Positions 35,069 through 44,829 of a DNA stretch of 47,207 nt are shown piece by piece. Position numbers and translations under genes: made by a program. Under the pieces are notes generated by a model. It was given only the letters and a program-made list of their open reading frames with translations, made no database searches and had not been told where the DNA came from. The stretch is from Nitrospiraceae bacterium. Its GTDB lineage: Bacteria > Nitrospirota > Thermodesulfovibrionia > UBA6902. The DNA is taken from positions 1 to 47,207 of the forward strand of contig QZKO01000017.1 in assembly GCA_003599505.1 (NCBI GenBank), in the 5' to 3' direction. Each line of letters opens with the position of its first letter. Within the stretch, counting starts at the first letter, position 1.

Positions 35069-35108
35069 TTACTTTCATTACTCATTATTCACTGCTCATT
35101 ATTCATTG
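35069..35108. repeat. ATTACTCATTATTCACTGCTCATT-type low-complexity repeat
   Basis: Near-repeats of (A/C)TCATTATTCA, A/T-rich, fill the gap between the Nfu stop codon and the heme-copper-oxidase-like start. The arrangement is like the short word-repeat families seen elsewhere in this window's gaps. Confidence 0.45.
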
Positions 35109-35113
35109 GTTTA

Positions 35114-35338
35114 TCAGACCTGCACCACGGATTTAATTTCAGGGACTTCCTTTTTTATGGTTTCCTCAATCGCGTTTTTGAGCGTCAACGTAGACATGGG
35201 ACATCCGGAGCAGGCCCCCGTAAGTTTTACCTTTACCACGCCGTCCTCCTGCACCTCCACGAGCTCGACGTCGCCGCCGTCTCTCTGGAGCAAAGGCCGG
35301 ACCTTTAACAGCACCGCTTCAACTTTTTCTTTCAGCAT
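35114..35338 (-). CDS. NifU-like C-terminal domain protein (Nfu-type Fe-S carrier)
   Basis: A 74-aa cytoplasmic protein consisting of just the NifU C-terminal domain: LLQRDGGDVELVEV and the cluster-binding GACSGCPMST (C43, C46), then LKNAIEETIKKEVPEI. Dimers of this domain hold a 4Fe-4S cluster and pass it to apoproteins. The ATG at 35338 has a strong GGAGG site; the longer reading from 35380 adds 14 unrelated residues. It is the first gene of the minus-strand run with the heme-copper-oxidase-like and DUF1858 genes, and is divergent from glyQ. Confidence 0.92.
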   Translation of the reverse strand: MLKEKVEAVLLKVRPLLQRDGGDVELVEVQEDGVVKVKLTGACSGCPMSTLTLKNAIEETIKKEVPEIKSVVQV

Positions 35339-35427
35339 TTTCTCCTCCCTGGAATCTGTTTTGATTTTATTATACAGCATAAAAAAATTTTATCTATGAC
35401 AATTATCATAAACCCGCGCGCTCCTGT

Positions 35428-35457
35428 TTGACAAACCCCCGCCCTTCCTTTTAAGAT
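35428..35457 (+). promoter_or_regulatory. Promoter of glyQS, predicting a nearly leaderless mRNA
   Basis: TTGACA (35428-35433), an 18-base spacer and TAAGAT (35452-35457) end only eight bases before the glyQ ATG (35466). No Shine-Dalgarno sequence fits between. Confidence 0.55.
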
Positions 35458-35465
35458 TTTACGCT

Positions 35466-36338
35466 ATGTACTTGCAGGACCTGATTTTAAGACTACACGA
35501 ATTCTGGGCAAAAGAAGGGTGCGTGATCCACCAGCCTTACGATATTGAAGTCGGCGCGGGCACCTTCAACCCCGCGACATTTTTCAGGGTGCTCGGACCG
35601 GAGCCCTGGAAGGCCGCGTACGTTGAGCCTTCAAGAAGACCTACCGACGGAAGGTACGGAGAAAACCCCAACAGGCTCCAGCATTACTACCAGTATCAGG
35701 TGATATTAAAACCTTCTCCTCCCGACACGCAGGAGCTTTATTTGAAGAGTCTCGCGGCCCTCGGCATTGACGCCCTGAAGCACGACATACGTTTTGTCGA
35801 AGACGACTGGGAATCGCCCACGCTCGGGGCGTGGGGGCTCGGCTGGGAGGTCTGGCTCGACGGGATGGAGATAACGCAATTTACATATTTCCAGCAGGTA
35901 GGCGGCATTGAATTAAAACCTGTGTCCGTGGAGCTTACTTACGGTGTTGAGCGTATCGCGATGTATTTGCAGGAAGCAGACAATGTTTATAATCTGAAAT
36001 GGAACAAAGACATCACGTACGGCGACGTCCACCATGAGTCGGAGGTTGAGTTCTCAAAATACAACTTTGACGAATCAGACGCGGACCTGCATTTTCTGCT
36101 GTTTGAAAAGTTCGAGAAAGAATCACTCGCCCTGCTGAAAAAAAGACTCGTGCTGCCCGCTTATGATTTCTGCCTGAAATGCTCGCACAGTTTCAACATG
36201 CTGGACGCGCGGGGGGCCATAAGCGTAACAGAGAGGACCGCGTACATAGCAAGGGTGAGAAACCTTGCGAGGAGATGCGCTGAAGGTTATCTGAAACTGC
36301 GGGAGGAGATGGGGTTTCCGCTGTTAAAAAAATCATGA
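35466..36338 (+). CDS. glyQ: Glycine-tRNA ligase, alpha subunit
   Basis: A 290-aa class II aminoacyl-tRNA synthetase subunit holding the catalytic core of the bacterial alpha2beta2 enzyme. It shows the family opening [74 protein letters not shown] (motif 2), and [14 protein letters not shown] (motif 3). ATG 35466 gives the normal N-terminus although no ribosome binding site precedes it. It overlaps glyS by four bases (ATGA). The use of the tetrameric form fits most Gram-negatives. Confidence 0.97.
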   Translation: MYLQDLILRLHEFWAKEGCVIHQPYDIEVGAGTFNPATFFRVLGPEPWKAAYVEPSRRPTDGRYGENPNRLQHYYQYQVILKPSPPDTQELYLKSLAALGIDALKHDIRFVEDDWESPTLGAWGLGWEVWLDGMEITQFTYFQQVGGIELKPVSVELTYGVERIAMYLQEADNVYNLKWNKDITYGDVHHESEVEFSKYNFDESDADLHFLLFEKFEKESLALLKKRLVLPAYDFCLKCSHSFNMLDARGAISVTERTAYIARVRNLARRCAEGYLKLREEMGFPLLKKS

Positions 36339-38374
36339 AAACATTTTTGCTTGAAATAGGCTCTGAAGAGATACCGGCCCGGTTTGTTCCCAGGGGGCTG
36401 GCCATCCTGAAAGACGCCCTTGTTCAGTTTCTGAATAACACTTCAATCGAATACGGGTCAATTTCCGGATACTCCACTCCGAGAAGGCTGACGCTGTACA
36501 TTGAGAATGTTGCGGAAATGCAGAAAGACAGAAAAACCGAGACCCTCGGTCCTCCCAAAAAAGTCGCGTTTGACGACAGGGGCAATCCGACAAAGGCGGC
36601 CGCCGGTTTCGCAAAGTCTCTGAACATCGGCGTTGAAAAACTCAGGATTGTCCGGACGGAGCGCGGGGAATATATCGCGGCCACTGTCGAAGAAAAGGGC
36701 AGGACAACAAAGGAAGTCCTGAGTGAAGGGTTGCCGAAAATAATCTCCTCCCTTCAACTTCCCAAAACAATGAGGTGGGGCGACGGCTCCCTGAGATTTT
36801 TCAGGCCGGTCCGCTGGATAGTTGCGATGTTAGGAGACGAAGTGGTCCCGTTTGACCTTGACGGGACCAAAAGCGGGGACATCACATACGGCCACAGGTT
36901 CCTGTCTCCCGGGGCCGTCAGGATAAAAGACCCTTCTGAATACCTGTCCCTCCTTTCAAAAGCCGGCGTAATAGCGGACCATGCCGGGAGGAAAACGGTC
37001 ATTTCCGAAGGCATAAAAAAGATTGAATCCGAGAAAAATATCAGGGTGCATGAGGATGAGGAGCTGATGGAGCATGTCACCTTCCTCGTGGAACATCCGA
37101 CGCCTGTCCTGGGAAGTTTTGAAGACAAATATCTTGAACTGCCCAAAGAGCTCCTCATAACGGTCATGAGGACGCACCAGAAATATTTTTCAACGGAAGA
37201 CGCGCAGGGGCGCATCCTTCCTCACTACATCGTTGTAAGCAACACAAAACCTGAAAACAATGCCGTCGTCAGGAAAGGCGCCGAACGCGTGCTTCGCGCA
37301 AGGCTCGAGGACGCCCGGTTCTACTTTATCGAAGACAGAAAAAAACCTTTGTCGGACTGCATAGAGAAACTGAAAAAAGTCACCTTCCAGGAAAAACTCG
37401 GGACTCTTTACGACAAGGTGGAGAGGACCAAAGCCTTATGCTCTTTCATTTCGGACAAACTGGATTTCCGGCAGAAAGAAAAACTGCTGCGGGCCGCGGC
37501 GCTTTCAAAGGCGGACCTTGTGACCGGGATCGTGAGGGAGTTCCCCGAACTCCAGGGTTACATGGGAATGATTTATGCCCTTGACGCCGGTGAAGATCCG
37601 GAAACCGCGACCGCAATCCATGAACATTATCAGCCTAAATTCGCGGGTGACGCTCTGCCCGCCGGTGAAATGGGTACTATAATATCCCTTGCGGACAAGG
37701 TGGATAACATCGTCTCATTTTTCCATCTCGGCCTGATCCCGTCAGGTTCCGAAGACCCTTATGCCCTGAGGCGGCAGGCAGCAGGGATAATAAATATTCT
37801 GCAGAATAAAGATTGGCCTCTCACAATTGACATGCTGACAGATAAAGCCTTTGAAGGGCTGCCGGCGTCTGCGGAGAATAAAGAAACCCTGTCTGAACAG
37901 ATATCGCAGTTTTTCAATCAGCGCCTCGAAGGCATGTTGCTGTCGCAGGGGTATGGTTACGACCTTGTCAACGCCGCGCTCGCGGTAAAGGGCCTGAATA
38001 TGAAAGATCTGAAGTCCGGGATCGAGGCCCTCTCGGAATTAAAAAAAGACCCGGCATTCCCGGCGCTCCTGACAGCGGCAAAGAGGGTTTACAACATCCT
38101 CTCGAAAGTCCGGCCTGAAACGGTGAATGAACACTTGTTTGCCGGACCGGAGGAGAAGGACCTCTTCAGCGCCGCTGTAAAAGCCGGAGACGGCGCGGCA
38201 AACAGAAATTTCAGGGCCCTCCTTGAGCTCGAAAAACCCATCAACACATTCTTCGACAGCGTGCTTGTCATGGACAAAGACGAGAAGATAAAAAACAACA
38301 GACTCGCCCTGCTCTTCTCTGTAAAAAGTGTCTTCGACAGTCTCGGGGATTTTTCAAAGATAGTGGAAACATGA
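36335..38374 (+). CDS. glyS: Glycine-tRNA ligase, beta subunit
   Basis: A 679-aa subunit that recognises tRNA-Gly in the alpha2beta2 glycyl-tRNA synthetase. The N-terminus [21 protein letters not shown] is diagnostic; [30 protein letters not shown] and [11 protein letters not shown] follow, then an HD-like region (VEHPTPVLG ... [11 protein letters not shown]), and a C-terminal anticodon-binding domain ([18 protein letters not shown]). The start overlaps the glyQ stop, so translation is coupled. It converges on the GGDEF-EAL gene with five bases between the stop codons. Confidence 0.97.
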   Translation: MKTFLLEIGSEEIPARFVPRGLAILKDALVQFLNNTSIEYGSISGYSTPRRLTLYIENVAEMQKDRKTETLGPPKKVAFDDRGNPTKAAAGFAKSLNIGVEKLRIVRTERGEYIAATVEEKGRTTKEVLSEGLPKIISSLQLPKTMRWGDGSLRFFRPVRWIVAMLGDEVVPFDLDGTKSGDITYGHRFLSPGAVRIKDPSEYLSLLSKAGVIADHAGRKTVISEGIKKIESEKNIRVHEDEELMEHVTFLVEHPTPVLGSFEDKYLELPKELLITVMRTHQKYFSTEDAQGRILPHYIVVSNTKPENNAVVRKGAERVLRARLEDARFYFIEDRKKPLSDCIEKLKKVTFQEKLGTLYDKVERTKALCSFISDKLDFRQKEKLLRAAALSKADLVTGIVREFPELQGYMGMIYALDAGEDPETATAIHEHYQPKFAGDALPAGEMGTIISLADKVDNIVSFFHLGLIPSGSEDPYALRRQAAGIINILQNKDWPLTIDMLTDKAFEGLPASAENKETLSEQISQFFNQRLEGMLLSQGYGYDLVNAALAVKGLNMKDLKSGIEALSELKKDPAFPALLTAAKRVYNILSKVRPETVNEHLFAGPEEKDLFSAAVKAGDGAANRNFRALLELEKPINTFFDSVLVMDKDEKIKNNRLALLFSVKSVFDSLGDFSKIVET

Positions 38375-38379
38375 GCCTG

Positions 38380-40878
38380 TCAGGCCGGAACTCTCCGGTC
38401 CTCCCGCAACAAGGCCTCCGCTGCCCCGGCCTCCAGCGGTTTTGAAATCAGGAACCCCTGCACGTATTCGCACTTTAAAGATTTGACCAGGGCAAGCTGC
38501 TCCTCTGTCTCCACTCCCTCCGCGACGACTTCCATGTTGAGGCCGTGGGCCAGGGTCGCGACCGCCCTGGCTATCACATGGTTATCTTTCTTGCCCGTCA
38601 TCCTGATGAAAGAGCGGTCGATCTTCAGTGCGTCAATCGGGAGCTGGTGCAGATAGCTCAACGATGAATAACCCGTGCCGAAATCATCGATGTGTATCTG
38701 GACCTGCATCTCTTTAAGTTTCGACAGCAGCGGCAAAACGGTCACGGCATTCTCCATCAGCATGCTTTCCGTGATCTCCAGCACCAGGCTTCCGGGCGCG
38801 GGCGCATACTGTTCAGTGACCCGCCCGACAAGCGTAACAAGATTAGGGAACAACTGCCTGCTGGAGATGTTGACGCTCATCGTCAAGGGAGGCCGGCCGG
38901 CGAATTTTTCCCGCCATATCCTCATTTGACGGCAGGCCTCGTTAAGCACCCACTCGCCTATGTGTATGATCAGCCCGGTTTCCTCGGCCAGGCCGATAAA
39001 CTCCGCGGGCGAGATCAGCCCCCTCTCCGGATGCTGCCACCTTACAAGGGCCTCAAATCCGCAAACGGCGCCGGTTTCCATCGATATAATGGGCTGGTAG
39101 TGGAGCCGGAACTCATTCAGTTTTATCGCCTGTCTGAGGTCCGTTTCAAGCTGGACCCTGGCCAGAGCGCTGGCATACATTTTTTTGTTGAATATCTCGT
39201 AGTGGCCATGTCCTCTGCCCTTGGCATAATACATTGCTATGTCTGCGTCGCGCAGGTAATGCTCCGGTTTTTCGCAGTCACGCGCGCAGAAAGCTATCCC
39301 GACGCTTGCGGAGGTGAATATCTCGCGGCCGCTGATTTCAAAGGGCCGCGCAATATTTCCCTGTAAATGCTCCGTAACCGGGACGGCCTCTTCTCTGCTT
39401 TTGAGGTTATCGAGGAGGATGACAAACTCATCTCCTCCGAAACGGGCGATAACGTCATGAGAACGGACGCTCTCTTTCAGTCTCCGGGAGATTTCCGTAA
39501 GCGCTACATCTCCCATGGAGTGTCCCAGGCTGTCGTTGAACACCTTGAAACGGTCTATGTCCAGAAACAGTACTGCAAAAAGATAATCCTCCTGACGCTT
39601 TCCACGGTCCATGGCATGCCTGAGATGATCAAAAAACAGGACGCGGTTAGGCAGTCCCGTCAGGGAATCGTGGAGCGAGTTGAAGATGATCTGTTCTTCC
39701 GCGGCCTTCCTTGCCTCCTCTGTATGTTTGCGGTCCGAAATGTCCCTGCTGTATTCGATAACATGCGAAACGCCGCCGTCCTTATTAAAAACAGGATACG
39801 TATAGATTTCCAGCCATATCTTTGTCCCGCCGTCTACAGTCAAGAGCTTCTCTTTCGCGCACGGGTCCTTGGACCTGAAGCTTTTTTCAACCACGCAGCC
39901 GCCACAGACTGAATTTCTTCCGTGCAGCGCCTCATAACAGTGCCTGCCCATAAAATCCGTCCCGGTGAGCCTTCTGGTCGCGACATATGCTTCATTGGCC
40001 CTTATTAATCTGTATTCGCTGTCAATAATGCAGAACGGGTCATGGATGCTGTCAAACATGCTATTTAAAAACCTCTCGGACTTTACAAGCGCCTCTTCCG
40101 TTTGTTTGCGGAACGCCATTTCCCTGTTGATTTTCTCGTATCCTTCCTTTATAGACGCGCTCATCGTGTTGAAATGTTTTGCGAGCTCCCCGAACTCGGT
40201 CCTGTCTTTACAGGAGACGTTAACGTCATAATCTCCTGAAGTTATCCTCCTGGTCGCATTTACAAGCTCCTTCACGGGACGGACAATAAAGCCTTTCAGC
40301 CTGAAGGCGATAACAACGCTGATGGAAAAAGTCGTAACAAGCGTAATTAAAATAATCATCCTGATTTCCTTTAATCTTCGCGACGCGCTGTTCGTTATAG
40401 TATCGATCTTTGCGCTCGCCTTGTGCGACATATCCGATGTGAGCAGCAGGACGCGGTCGCCGATTTCCGCCGCGGACTTTCTGAGCATGATTATCCGTTC
40501 TGAATTTGCCGACCCCGTCAGATAATAGCTTAGAGCGTCCCCGTATTCATCTATGCGGTTTTGAATGTCGATTAAACGCTCTTTCATCCCCGGCGCGTGA
40601 TGACAGGTAGTGCATACACCGGCTGATTTCTCAAGCTTTATCATGTTGTCCACGATAAAATCAATGTTACTGGTAAGGGGGGTATTGACTGTATAAAGAT
40701 CGTTCTGAACAGCCTGGACGTTTATGACCAGCGATTTCCTTAATTCCTCAACCTCGTGCATTTTGATAATACGGTTCAGTTCTCTTGTCGTATCAGTCAA
40801 ATACCGGACCGACACCAACGCGCCCGCAGTATAAAATATCAGGATCGCAAGAAGCGAAAGGAATACTTTTCTGTTCAT
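38380..40878 (-). CDS. Membrane PAS-GGDEF-EAL protein with periplasmic CxxCH heme-type motif
   Basis: An 832-aa inner-membrane protein. A first transmembrane helix (about 5-27) leads to a periplasmic domain with VCTTCHHAPG (C89, C92, H93), the binding motif for covalent c-type heme. A second helix (173-192), HAMP (193-250), a PAS domain (275-395, with NSVCGGC), GGDEF (about 400-565; RFGGDEFVIL intact), and EAL (575-825; GFEALVRW, LEITES, IHIDDFGTGYSS, VVAEGVET intact) follow. It could both make and degrade cyclic di-GMP, under control of a heme (redox, NO or O2) signal. AAAGGGA precedes the ATG at 40878. It sits ten bases behind a PhnD-type binding protein, probably a co-sensor. Confidence 0.92.
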   Translation of the reverse strand: MNRKVFLSLLAILIFYTAGALVSVRYLTDTTRELNRIIKMHEVEELRKSLVINVQAVQNDLYTVNTPLTSNIDFIVDNMIKLEKSAGVCTTCHHAPGMKERLIDIQNRIDEYGDALSYYLTGSANSERIIMLRKSAAEIGDRVLLLTSDMSHKASAKIDTITNSASRRLKEIRMIILITLVTTFSISVVIAFRLKGFIVRPVKELVNATRRITSGDYDVNVSCKDRTEFGELAKHFNTMSASIKEGYEKINREMAFRKQTEEALVKSERFLNSMFDSIHDPFCIIDSEYRLIRANEAYVATRRLTGTDFMGRHCYEALHGRNSVCGGCVVEKSFRSKDPCAKEKLLTVDGGTKIWLEIYTYPVFNKDGGVSHVIEYSRDISDRKHTEEARKAAEEQIIFNSLHDSLTGLPNRVLFFDHLRHAMDRGKRQEDYLFAVLFLDIDRFKVFNDSLGHSMGDVALTEISRRLKESVRSHDVIARFGGDEFVILLDNLKSREEAVPVTEHLQGNIARPFEISGREIFTSASVGIAFCARDCEKPEHYLRDADIAMYYAKGRGHGHYEIFNKKMYASALARVQLETDLRQAIKLNEFRLHYQPIISMETGAVCGFEALVRWQHPERGLISPAEFIGLAEETGLIIHIGEWVLNEACRQMRIWREKFAGRPPLTMSVNISSRQLFPNLVTLVGRVTEQYAPAPGSLVLEITESMLMENAVTVLPLLSKLKEMQVQIHIDDFGTGYSSLSYLHQLPIDALKIDRSFIRMTGKKDNHVIARAVATLAHGLNMEVVAEGVETEEQLALVKSLKCEYVQGFLISKPLEAGAAEALLREDRRVPA

Positions 40879-40888
40879 TTATGTCCCT

Positions 40889-41770
40889 TTACCTGTTTTC
40901 ATACCTGTAATTCAAGAGGTCAATGCCGGCTTTTTCAGAGAGTCTGAATACAGGGCTGTAATCGGCGGCCGCAGTTTCTATAAACCTTATGGCCCCGAAA
41001 TTTTTGAGCACTTCCCGCCCTTCGGGGTCTTGGTCCATATTTACAAGCGTTCGTCTTAACTTCTCTTTTATGGAAGGCGGAAGGTCTTTTCTGACGCCGA
41101 GCGAATTGGACGGAAAATCAGGTGATTTTGCAAGTATGGTCAACTCGGCAGCTAAGCGCGCGTCCTTCCCGGAGAGAGAATCAAAGATAGTATTTTTCGC
41201 GCAGCCGATCCGGGCTTTCCTGTCAAGTACCGCGTATATCGCCGCGTCATGGCTGCCTGTAAAAAAGTGTTCCCTGAAATATCCGTCGATATCACTTACG
41301 CCCCGCTCTTTTAAATAGGCTACAGGAAAAATATATCCCGCCGACGTCGCCTTGTCTACAAAGGCGAAGACCCTGTCTTTCATATCTTCCACTCCGGTTA
41401 TCCCGCTGTCTTTGCGGACAAAAATATAACCGCTGTATGTTGAAATCCCGTCGAGGTTGACGGGTCTTGCTACAGGCTCGACTCCGAGTTTTTTAACAGC
41501 CAGCGCCCCCGTGAAACTCCCCCAGAAGGCCGCGTCCATCTTGTCCTGATTAAACTTCTCGATAATATTCCCATACCTTGAAAGGACGGAAAACCTGATT
41601 TTTACGCCTGTCTTCTTTTCAATGTACTTTCCAAGAGGCTCATATCTCTTAAACTGTTTAAAAACATTCTGCTCCGGTATAAGGCCTATGGTAATGTCTT
41701 CCGCGTGCAATTCGCCTGAATATAATGAGATAAGAATTAAAAACAGGATAAAATTGTACGCTCGTCTCAT
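40889..41770 (-). CDS. PhnD-like periplasmic phosphate/phosphonate-type substrate-binding protein
   Basis: A 293-aa exported protein (signal peptide about residues 1-23, cleavage near LHA-ED). The body reads DITIGLIPEQNVFKQFKRYEPLGKYIEKKTG and MDAAFWGSFTGALA, then YSGYIFVRKDSGI and DKATSAGYIFPVAYLKERG, the pattern of the phosphate/phosphite/phosphonate ABC-transporter binding family. No ABC permease or ATPase genes are near. Instead it precedes the GGDEF-EAL gene by ten bases, an arrangement known for solute-binding proteins that serve as sensors for membrane signalling enzymes. The ligand is unknown. The ribosome binding site before ATG 41770 is weak. Confidence 0.85.
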   Translation of the reverse strand: MRRAYNFILFLILISLYSGELHAEDITIGLIPEQNVFKQFKRYEPLGKYIEKKTGVKIRFSVLSRYGNIIEKFNQDKMDAAFWGSFTGALAVKKLGVEPVARPVNLDGISTYSGYIFVRKDSGITGVEDMKDRVFAFVDKATSAGYIFPVAYLKERGVSDIDGYFREHFFTGSHDAAIYAVLDRKARIGCAKNTIFDSLSGKDARLAAELTILAKSPDFPSNSLGVRKDLPPSIKEKLRRTLVNMDQDPEGREVLKNFGAIRFIETAAADYSPVFRLSEKAGIDLLNYRYENR

Positions 41771-41879
41771 ATCAGCATTTTTTATACTGTTATACCGTTT
41801 CCTTTTATATCGGGATTTCTGCGGAAAAACTTGAGGTTAAGCGCCCTTGCAACCGGATATTTTCCATGATATTTTATGT

Positions 41880-41909
41880 TTGAATTTAAGGTTTAATTTT
41901 GTGTAGAAT
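41880..41909 (+). promoter_or_regulatory. Possible promoter of ppdK
   Basis: TTGAAT (41880-41885), an 18-base A/T-rich spacer and TAGAAT (41904-41909), about 60 bases before the ppdK start. The match is fair, not strong. Confidence 0.4.
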
Positions 41910-41970
41910 AACTAACTCTGTAAGTTTATTTAATTTTTAATTATAAACCATACATTTTGGGAGGATTAAG

Positions 41971-44805
41971 ATGGCGAAAAAATACGTATACTTTTTCGGC
42001 GCGGGCAAGGCCGACGGCAACGCGGGCATGAAGAACCTTCTCGGCGGAAAAGGCGCGAACCTTGCCGAGATGGCCGGACACCCTCAACTGAGACTTCCTG
42101 TCCCGCCCGGATTTACCATCACCACCGAGGTCTGCACGCTTTATTACGCGAACAACCGCAGATATCCCAGGGAATTAAAACCCCAGGTCGAAGCGGCCCT
42201 CGCGAAGGTCGAAAAGATCATCGGCAAGAAATTCGGCGATTCTAATGACCCTCTGCTCGTTTCAGTCCGCTCCGGGGCGCGGAGCTCCATGCCCGGCATG
42301 ATGGAAACGGTGCTGAACGTCGGCCTTACGTCAAAGACAATCCCCGGACTCATCAGCAAGACCGGCAATGAACGCTTTGTTTATGACGCGTACCGCCGCC
42401 TGATGATGATGTACTCGGACGTTGTTATGGAAAAGGCCGCCGGTATCGAGCCTGAAGACGGGCACGGGATCCGCCATAAGCTCGAACACGCGATGGACAA
42501 CCTGAAGAAATCAAAAGGCTGCAAGAGTGATACCGATTTGACCGTAGATGACCTGAAACAGCTTTGCGAACAATTCAGGGAAATAATCAGGAACTCATTA
42601 CTTAAAGAGTTTCCCGATAATCCTATGGAACAGTTATGGGGCGGCATCGGCGCGGTATTCCAGTCCTGGATGGGCAAGCGCGCCATCTCATACCGCAAGA
42701 TCGAAGGCATCCCCGGTGATTGGGGGACCGCGGTCAATGTCCAGTCGATGGTCTTCGGCAACACCGGCGATACTTCTGCAACAGGGGTCGCCTTTACCCG
42801 CAACCCTGCAACAGGCGAAAACATGTTTTTCGGGGAATGGCTTCCCAACGCGCAGGGCGAAGACGTCGTAGCCGGAATAAGGACCCCCAATCCGGTAAAT
42901 ACAGCAGGCAAGACCGAAGACACCATGCACCTGCATTCGCTTGAAGAGGCAATGCCGCACTTATACAAAGAACTGTTCACATACCAGAAGAGGCTCGAAA
43001 AACACTACACCGATATGCAGGACATAGAGTTTACCATTGAAGACGGAAAACTCTGGATGCTCCAGACAAGGGTCGGAAAACGCAATGGTCAGGCCGCGAT
43101 CCGCATGGCCGTTGAAATGGCGAAATCAAAATTAATCACAAAAGAGACCGCCGCCTTGCGCGTCAAGCCGGACCAGATCGACGAGCTCCTTCACCCGAGC
43201 GTTGACCCGATTGCCGAGAAAGACGCTGTCTTTCTCGCGAAAGGACTTCCCGCCGGGCCCGGGGGCGCGGTCGGAAAGGTCGTATTCACCGCGGACGACG
43301 CGGAGGCCTGGGCAAAGAACGGAGAGAAAGTAATCCTCGTCAGGAGCGAAACTTCCCCTGAAGACGTCCACGGCATGCACGCTGCGGAAGCCATCCTCAC
43401 TGCAAAAGGCGGCATGACAAGCCACGCGGCCCTGGTTGCGAGAGGCTGGGGCAAGTGCTGCATTGTAGGGTGCTCCGAGCTGCACATTGACGCCTCCAGG
43501 AAAGAGATCCACGTAAACGGCAAGCTCGTCAGGGAAGGCGACTGGGTCACCCTGAACGGGACAAAGGGCCGCGTGTACGAAGGCAAGCTGGGTCTCCTCC
43601 CCGCCGACCCTGAGCATAATCTGTGGTACAAGGAATTGATGAAATGGGCGGACAAAATCAGGACCCTGAAAGTAAGGACCAACGCCGACACGCCCCAGGA
43701 TTCCGAGACAGCCAGAAATTATGGGGCGGAAGGCATAGGGCTTTGCAGGACAGAGCACATGTTCTTCGGGCCTGACAGGATAAAGGCCGTTAGAGAGATG
43801 ATATTGTCCGACACGCTCGAAGGCAGACAGAAGGCCCTCGCAAAGCTCCTTCCCTTCCAGAAAGGTGATTTCCTGGGCATCTTCAGGGCCATGAAAGGTT
43901 TGCCGGTTACAGTCAGGCTGCTGGACCCGCCGCTGCATGAATTCCTCCCTCACACCGACAGTGAGCTTCAGGACCTCGCGAACGAGATGGGGGTCCCGTT
44001 TGACAGGCTGAACGCGAAAAACCAGTCGCTCCATGAATTCAACCCGATGCTCGGCCACAGGGGCTGCCGTCTCGGGGTAACATATCCGGAAATCTACGGT
44101 ATGCAGACACAGGCGATAATGGAAGCCGCCTGCGAGCTTGCAAAAGAAAAAATCAAAGTCATTCCCGAAATCATGATCCCGCTTGTGGGACATATAAAAG
44201 AGCTTGAGGCAATGAGAAACGTGGTCTTGTCTGTCGCAACAAATGTGCAGAAGGAATACGGCATGAAAGTCCCCTACACAATAGGGACGATGATCGAGCT
44301 GCCGAGGGCCTGCGTAACCTCAGACCAGATTGCCGGGGTCGCGGACTTCTATTCATTCGGCACAAACGACCTCACCCAGACCACCTACGGCCTTTCAAGG
44401 GACGACGCCGGGAGGTTCCTGCCTTTCTATGTTGAGAACAAGATACTGAATGACGACCCCTTCATCACCATTGACATCGAGGGCGTCGGAGCCCTGATGA
44501 AGATGGCTGTTGAAAAAGGAAGGGCGGTCAAAAACGGCCTGAAGATGGGCATCTGCGGCGAGCACGGCGGCGAGCCCCGGTCAGTGGAATTCTGCCATCA
44601 GATCGGTCTTGATTACGTCAGTTGTTCACCGTTCAGGGTCCCGATCGCGAGATTCGCTGCGGCCCAGGCTGTGCTGAAAAGCAGGGCGGAAAAGAAACCC
44701 GTTAAAAAGACCGCCCGCAAGGCTGCTAAAAAAACAGCCGGGAAGGTTTCCGGAAAGAAGGCCGGAAAAGCGGTAAAGAAGACGGTAAAAAAGAAGAAGA
44801 AATAA
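41971..44805 (+). CDS. ppdK: Pyruvate, phosphate dikinase with lysine-rich C-terminal tail
   Basis: A 944-aa cytoplasmic enzyme that interconverts pyruvate + ATP + phosphate with PEP + AMP + PPi. The nucleotide-binding N-terminal domain begins YVYFFGAGKADGNAGMKNLLGGKGANLAEM; the swivelling phosphohistidine domain shows GGMTSHAALVARGWGKCC; the PEP/pyruvate barrel contains RTEHMFF, LLDPPLHEFLPH, and GICGEHGGEP with the catalytic Cys. The fold ends at about residue 905. The last 39 residues (about 906-944) contain 18 Lys in KKTARKAAKKTAGK-like repeats, unlike any catalytic part and reminiscent of histone H1 tails. GGGAGG precedes the ATG. It may run toward PEP for gluconeogenesis/glycogen or toward ATP. 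Confidence 0.97.
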   Translation: MAKKYVYFFGAGKADGNAGMKNLLGGKGANLAEMAGHPQLRLPVPPGFTITTEVCTLYYANNRRYPRELKPQVEAALAKVEKIIGKKFGDSNDPLLVSVRSGARSSMPGMMETVLNVGLTSKTIPGLISKTGNERFVYDAYRRLMMMYSDVVMEKAAGIEPEDGHGIRHKLEHAMDNLKKSKGCKSDTDLTVDDLKQLCEQFREIIRNSLLKEFPDNPMEQLWGGIGAVFQSWMGKRAISYRKIEGIPGDWGTAVNVQSMVFGNTGDTSATGVAFTRNPATGENMFFGEWLPNAQGEDVVAGIRTPNPVNTAGKTEDTMHLHSLEEAMPHLYKELFTYQKRLEKHYTDMQDIEFTIEDGKLWMLQTRVGKRNGQAAIRMAVEMAKSKLITKETAALRVKPDQIDELLHPSVDPIAEKDAVFLAKGLPAGPGGAVGKVVFTADDAEAWAKNGEKVILVRSETSPEDVHGMHAAEAILTAKGGMTSHAALVARGWGKCCIVGCSELHIDASRKEIHVNGKLVREGDWVTLNGTKGRVYEGKLGLLPADPEHNLWYKELMKWADKIRTLKVRTNADTPQDSETARNYGAEGIGLCRTEHMFFGPDRIKAVREMILSDTLEGRQKALAKLLPFQKGDFLGIFRAMKGLPVTVRLLDPPLHEFLPHTDSELQDLANEMGVPFDRLNAKNQSLHEFNPMLGHRGCRLGVTYPEIYGMQTQAIMEAACELAKEKIKVIPEIMIPLVGHIKELEAMRNVVLSVATNVQKEYGMKVPYTIGTMIELPRACVTSDQIAGVADFYSFGTNDLTQTTYGLSRDDAGRFLPFYVENKILNDDPFITIDIEGVGALMKMAVEKGRAVKNGLKMGICGEHGGEPRSVEFCHQIGLDYVSCSPFRVPIARFAAAQAVLKSRAEKKPVKKTARKAAKKTAGKVSGKKAGKAVKKTVKKKKK

Positions 44806-44829
44806 CGGGGCAACATACCGGCAGGTTAT

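Noticed and set aside
40889-41770. Phosphonate uptake operon
   Set aside because: Only the binding protein is present; no permease, ATPase or C-P lyase gene is near.
43132-44193. Long open frame (353 codons) antisense to ppdK
   Set aside because: It runs opposite a well-conserved gene, its product has no recognisable motif, and it follows from the codon bias of ppdK.
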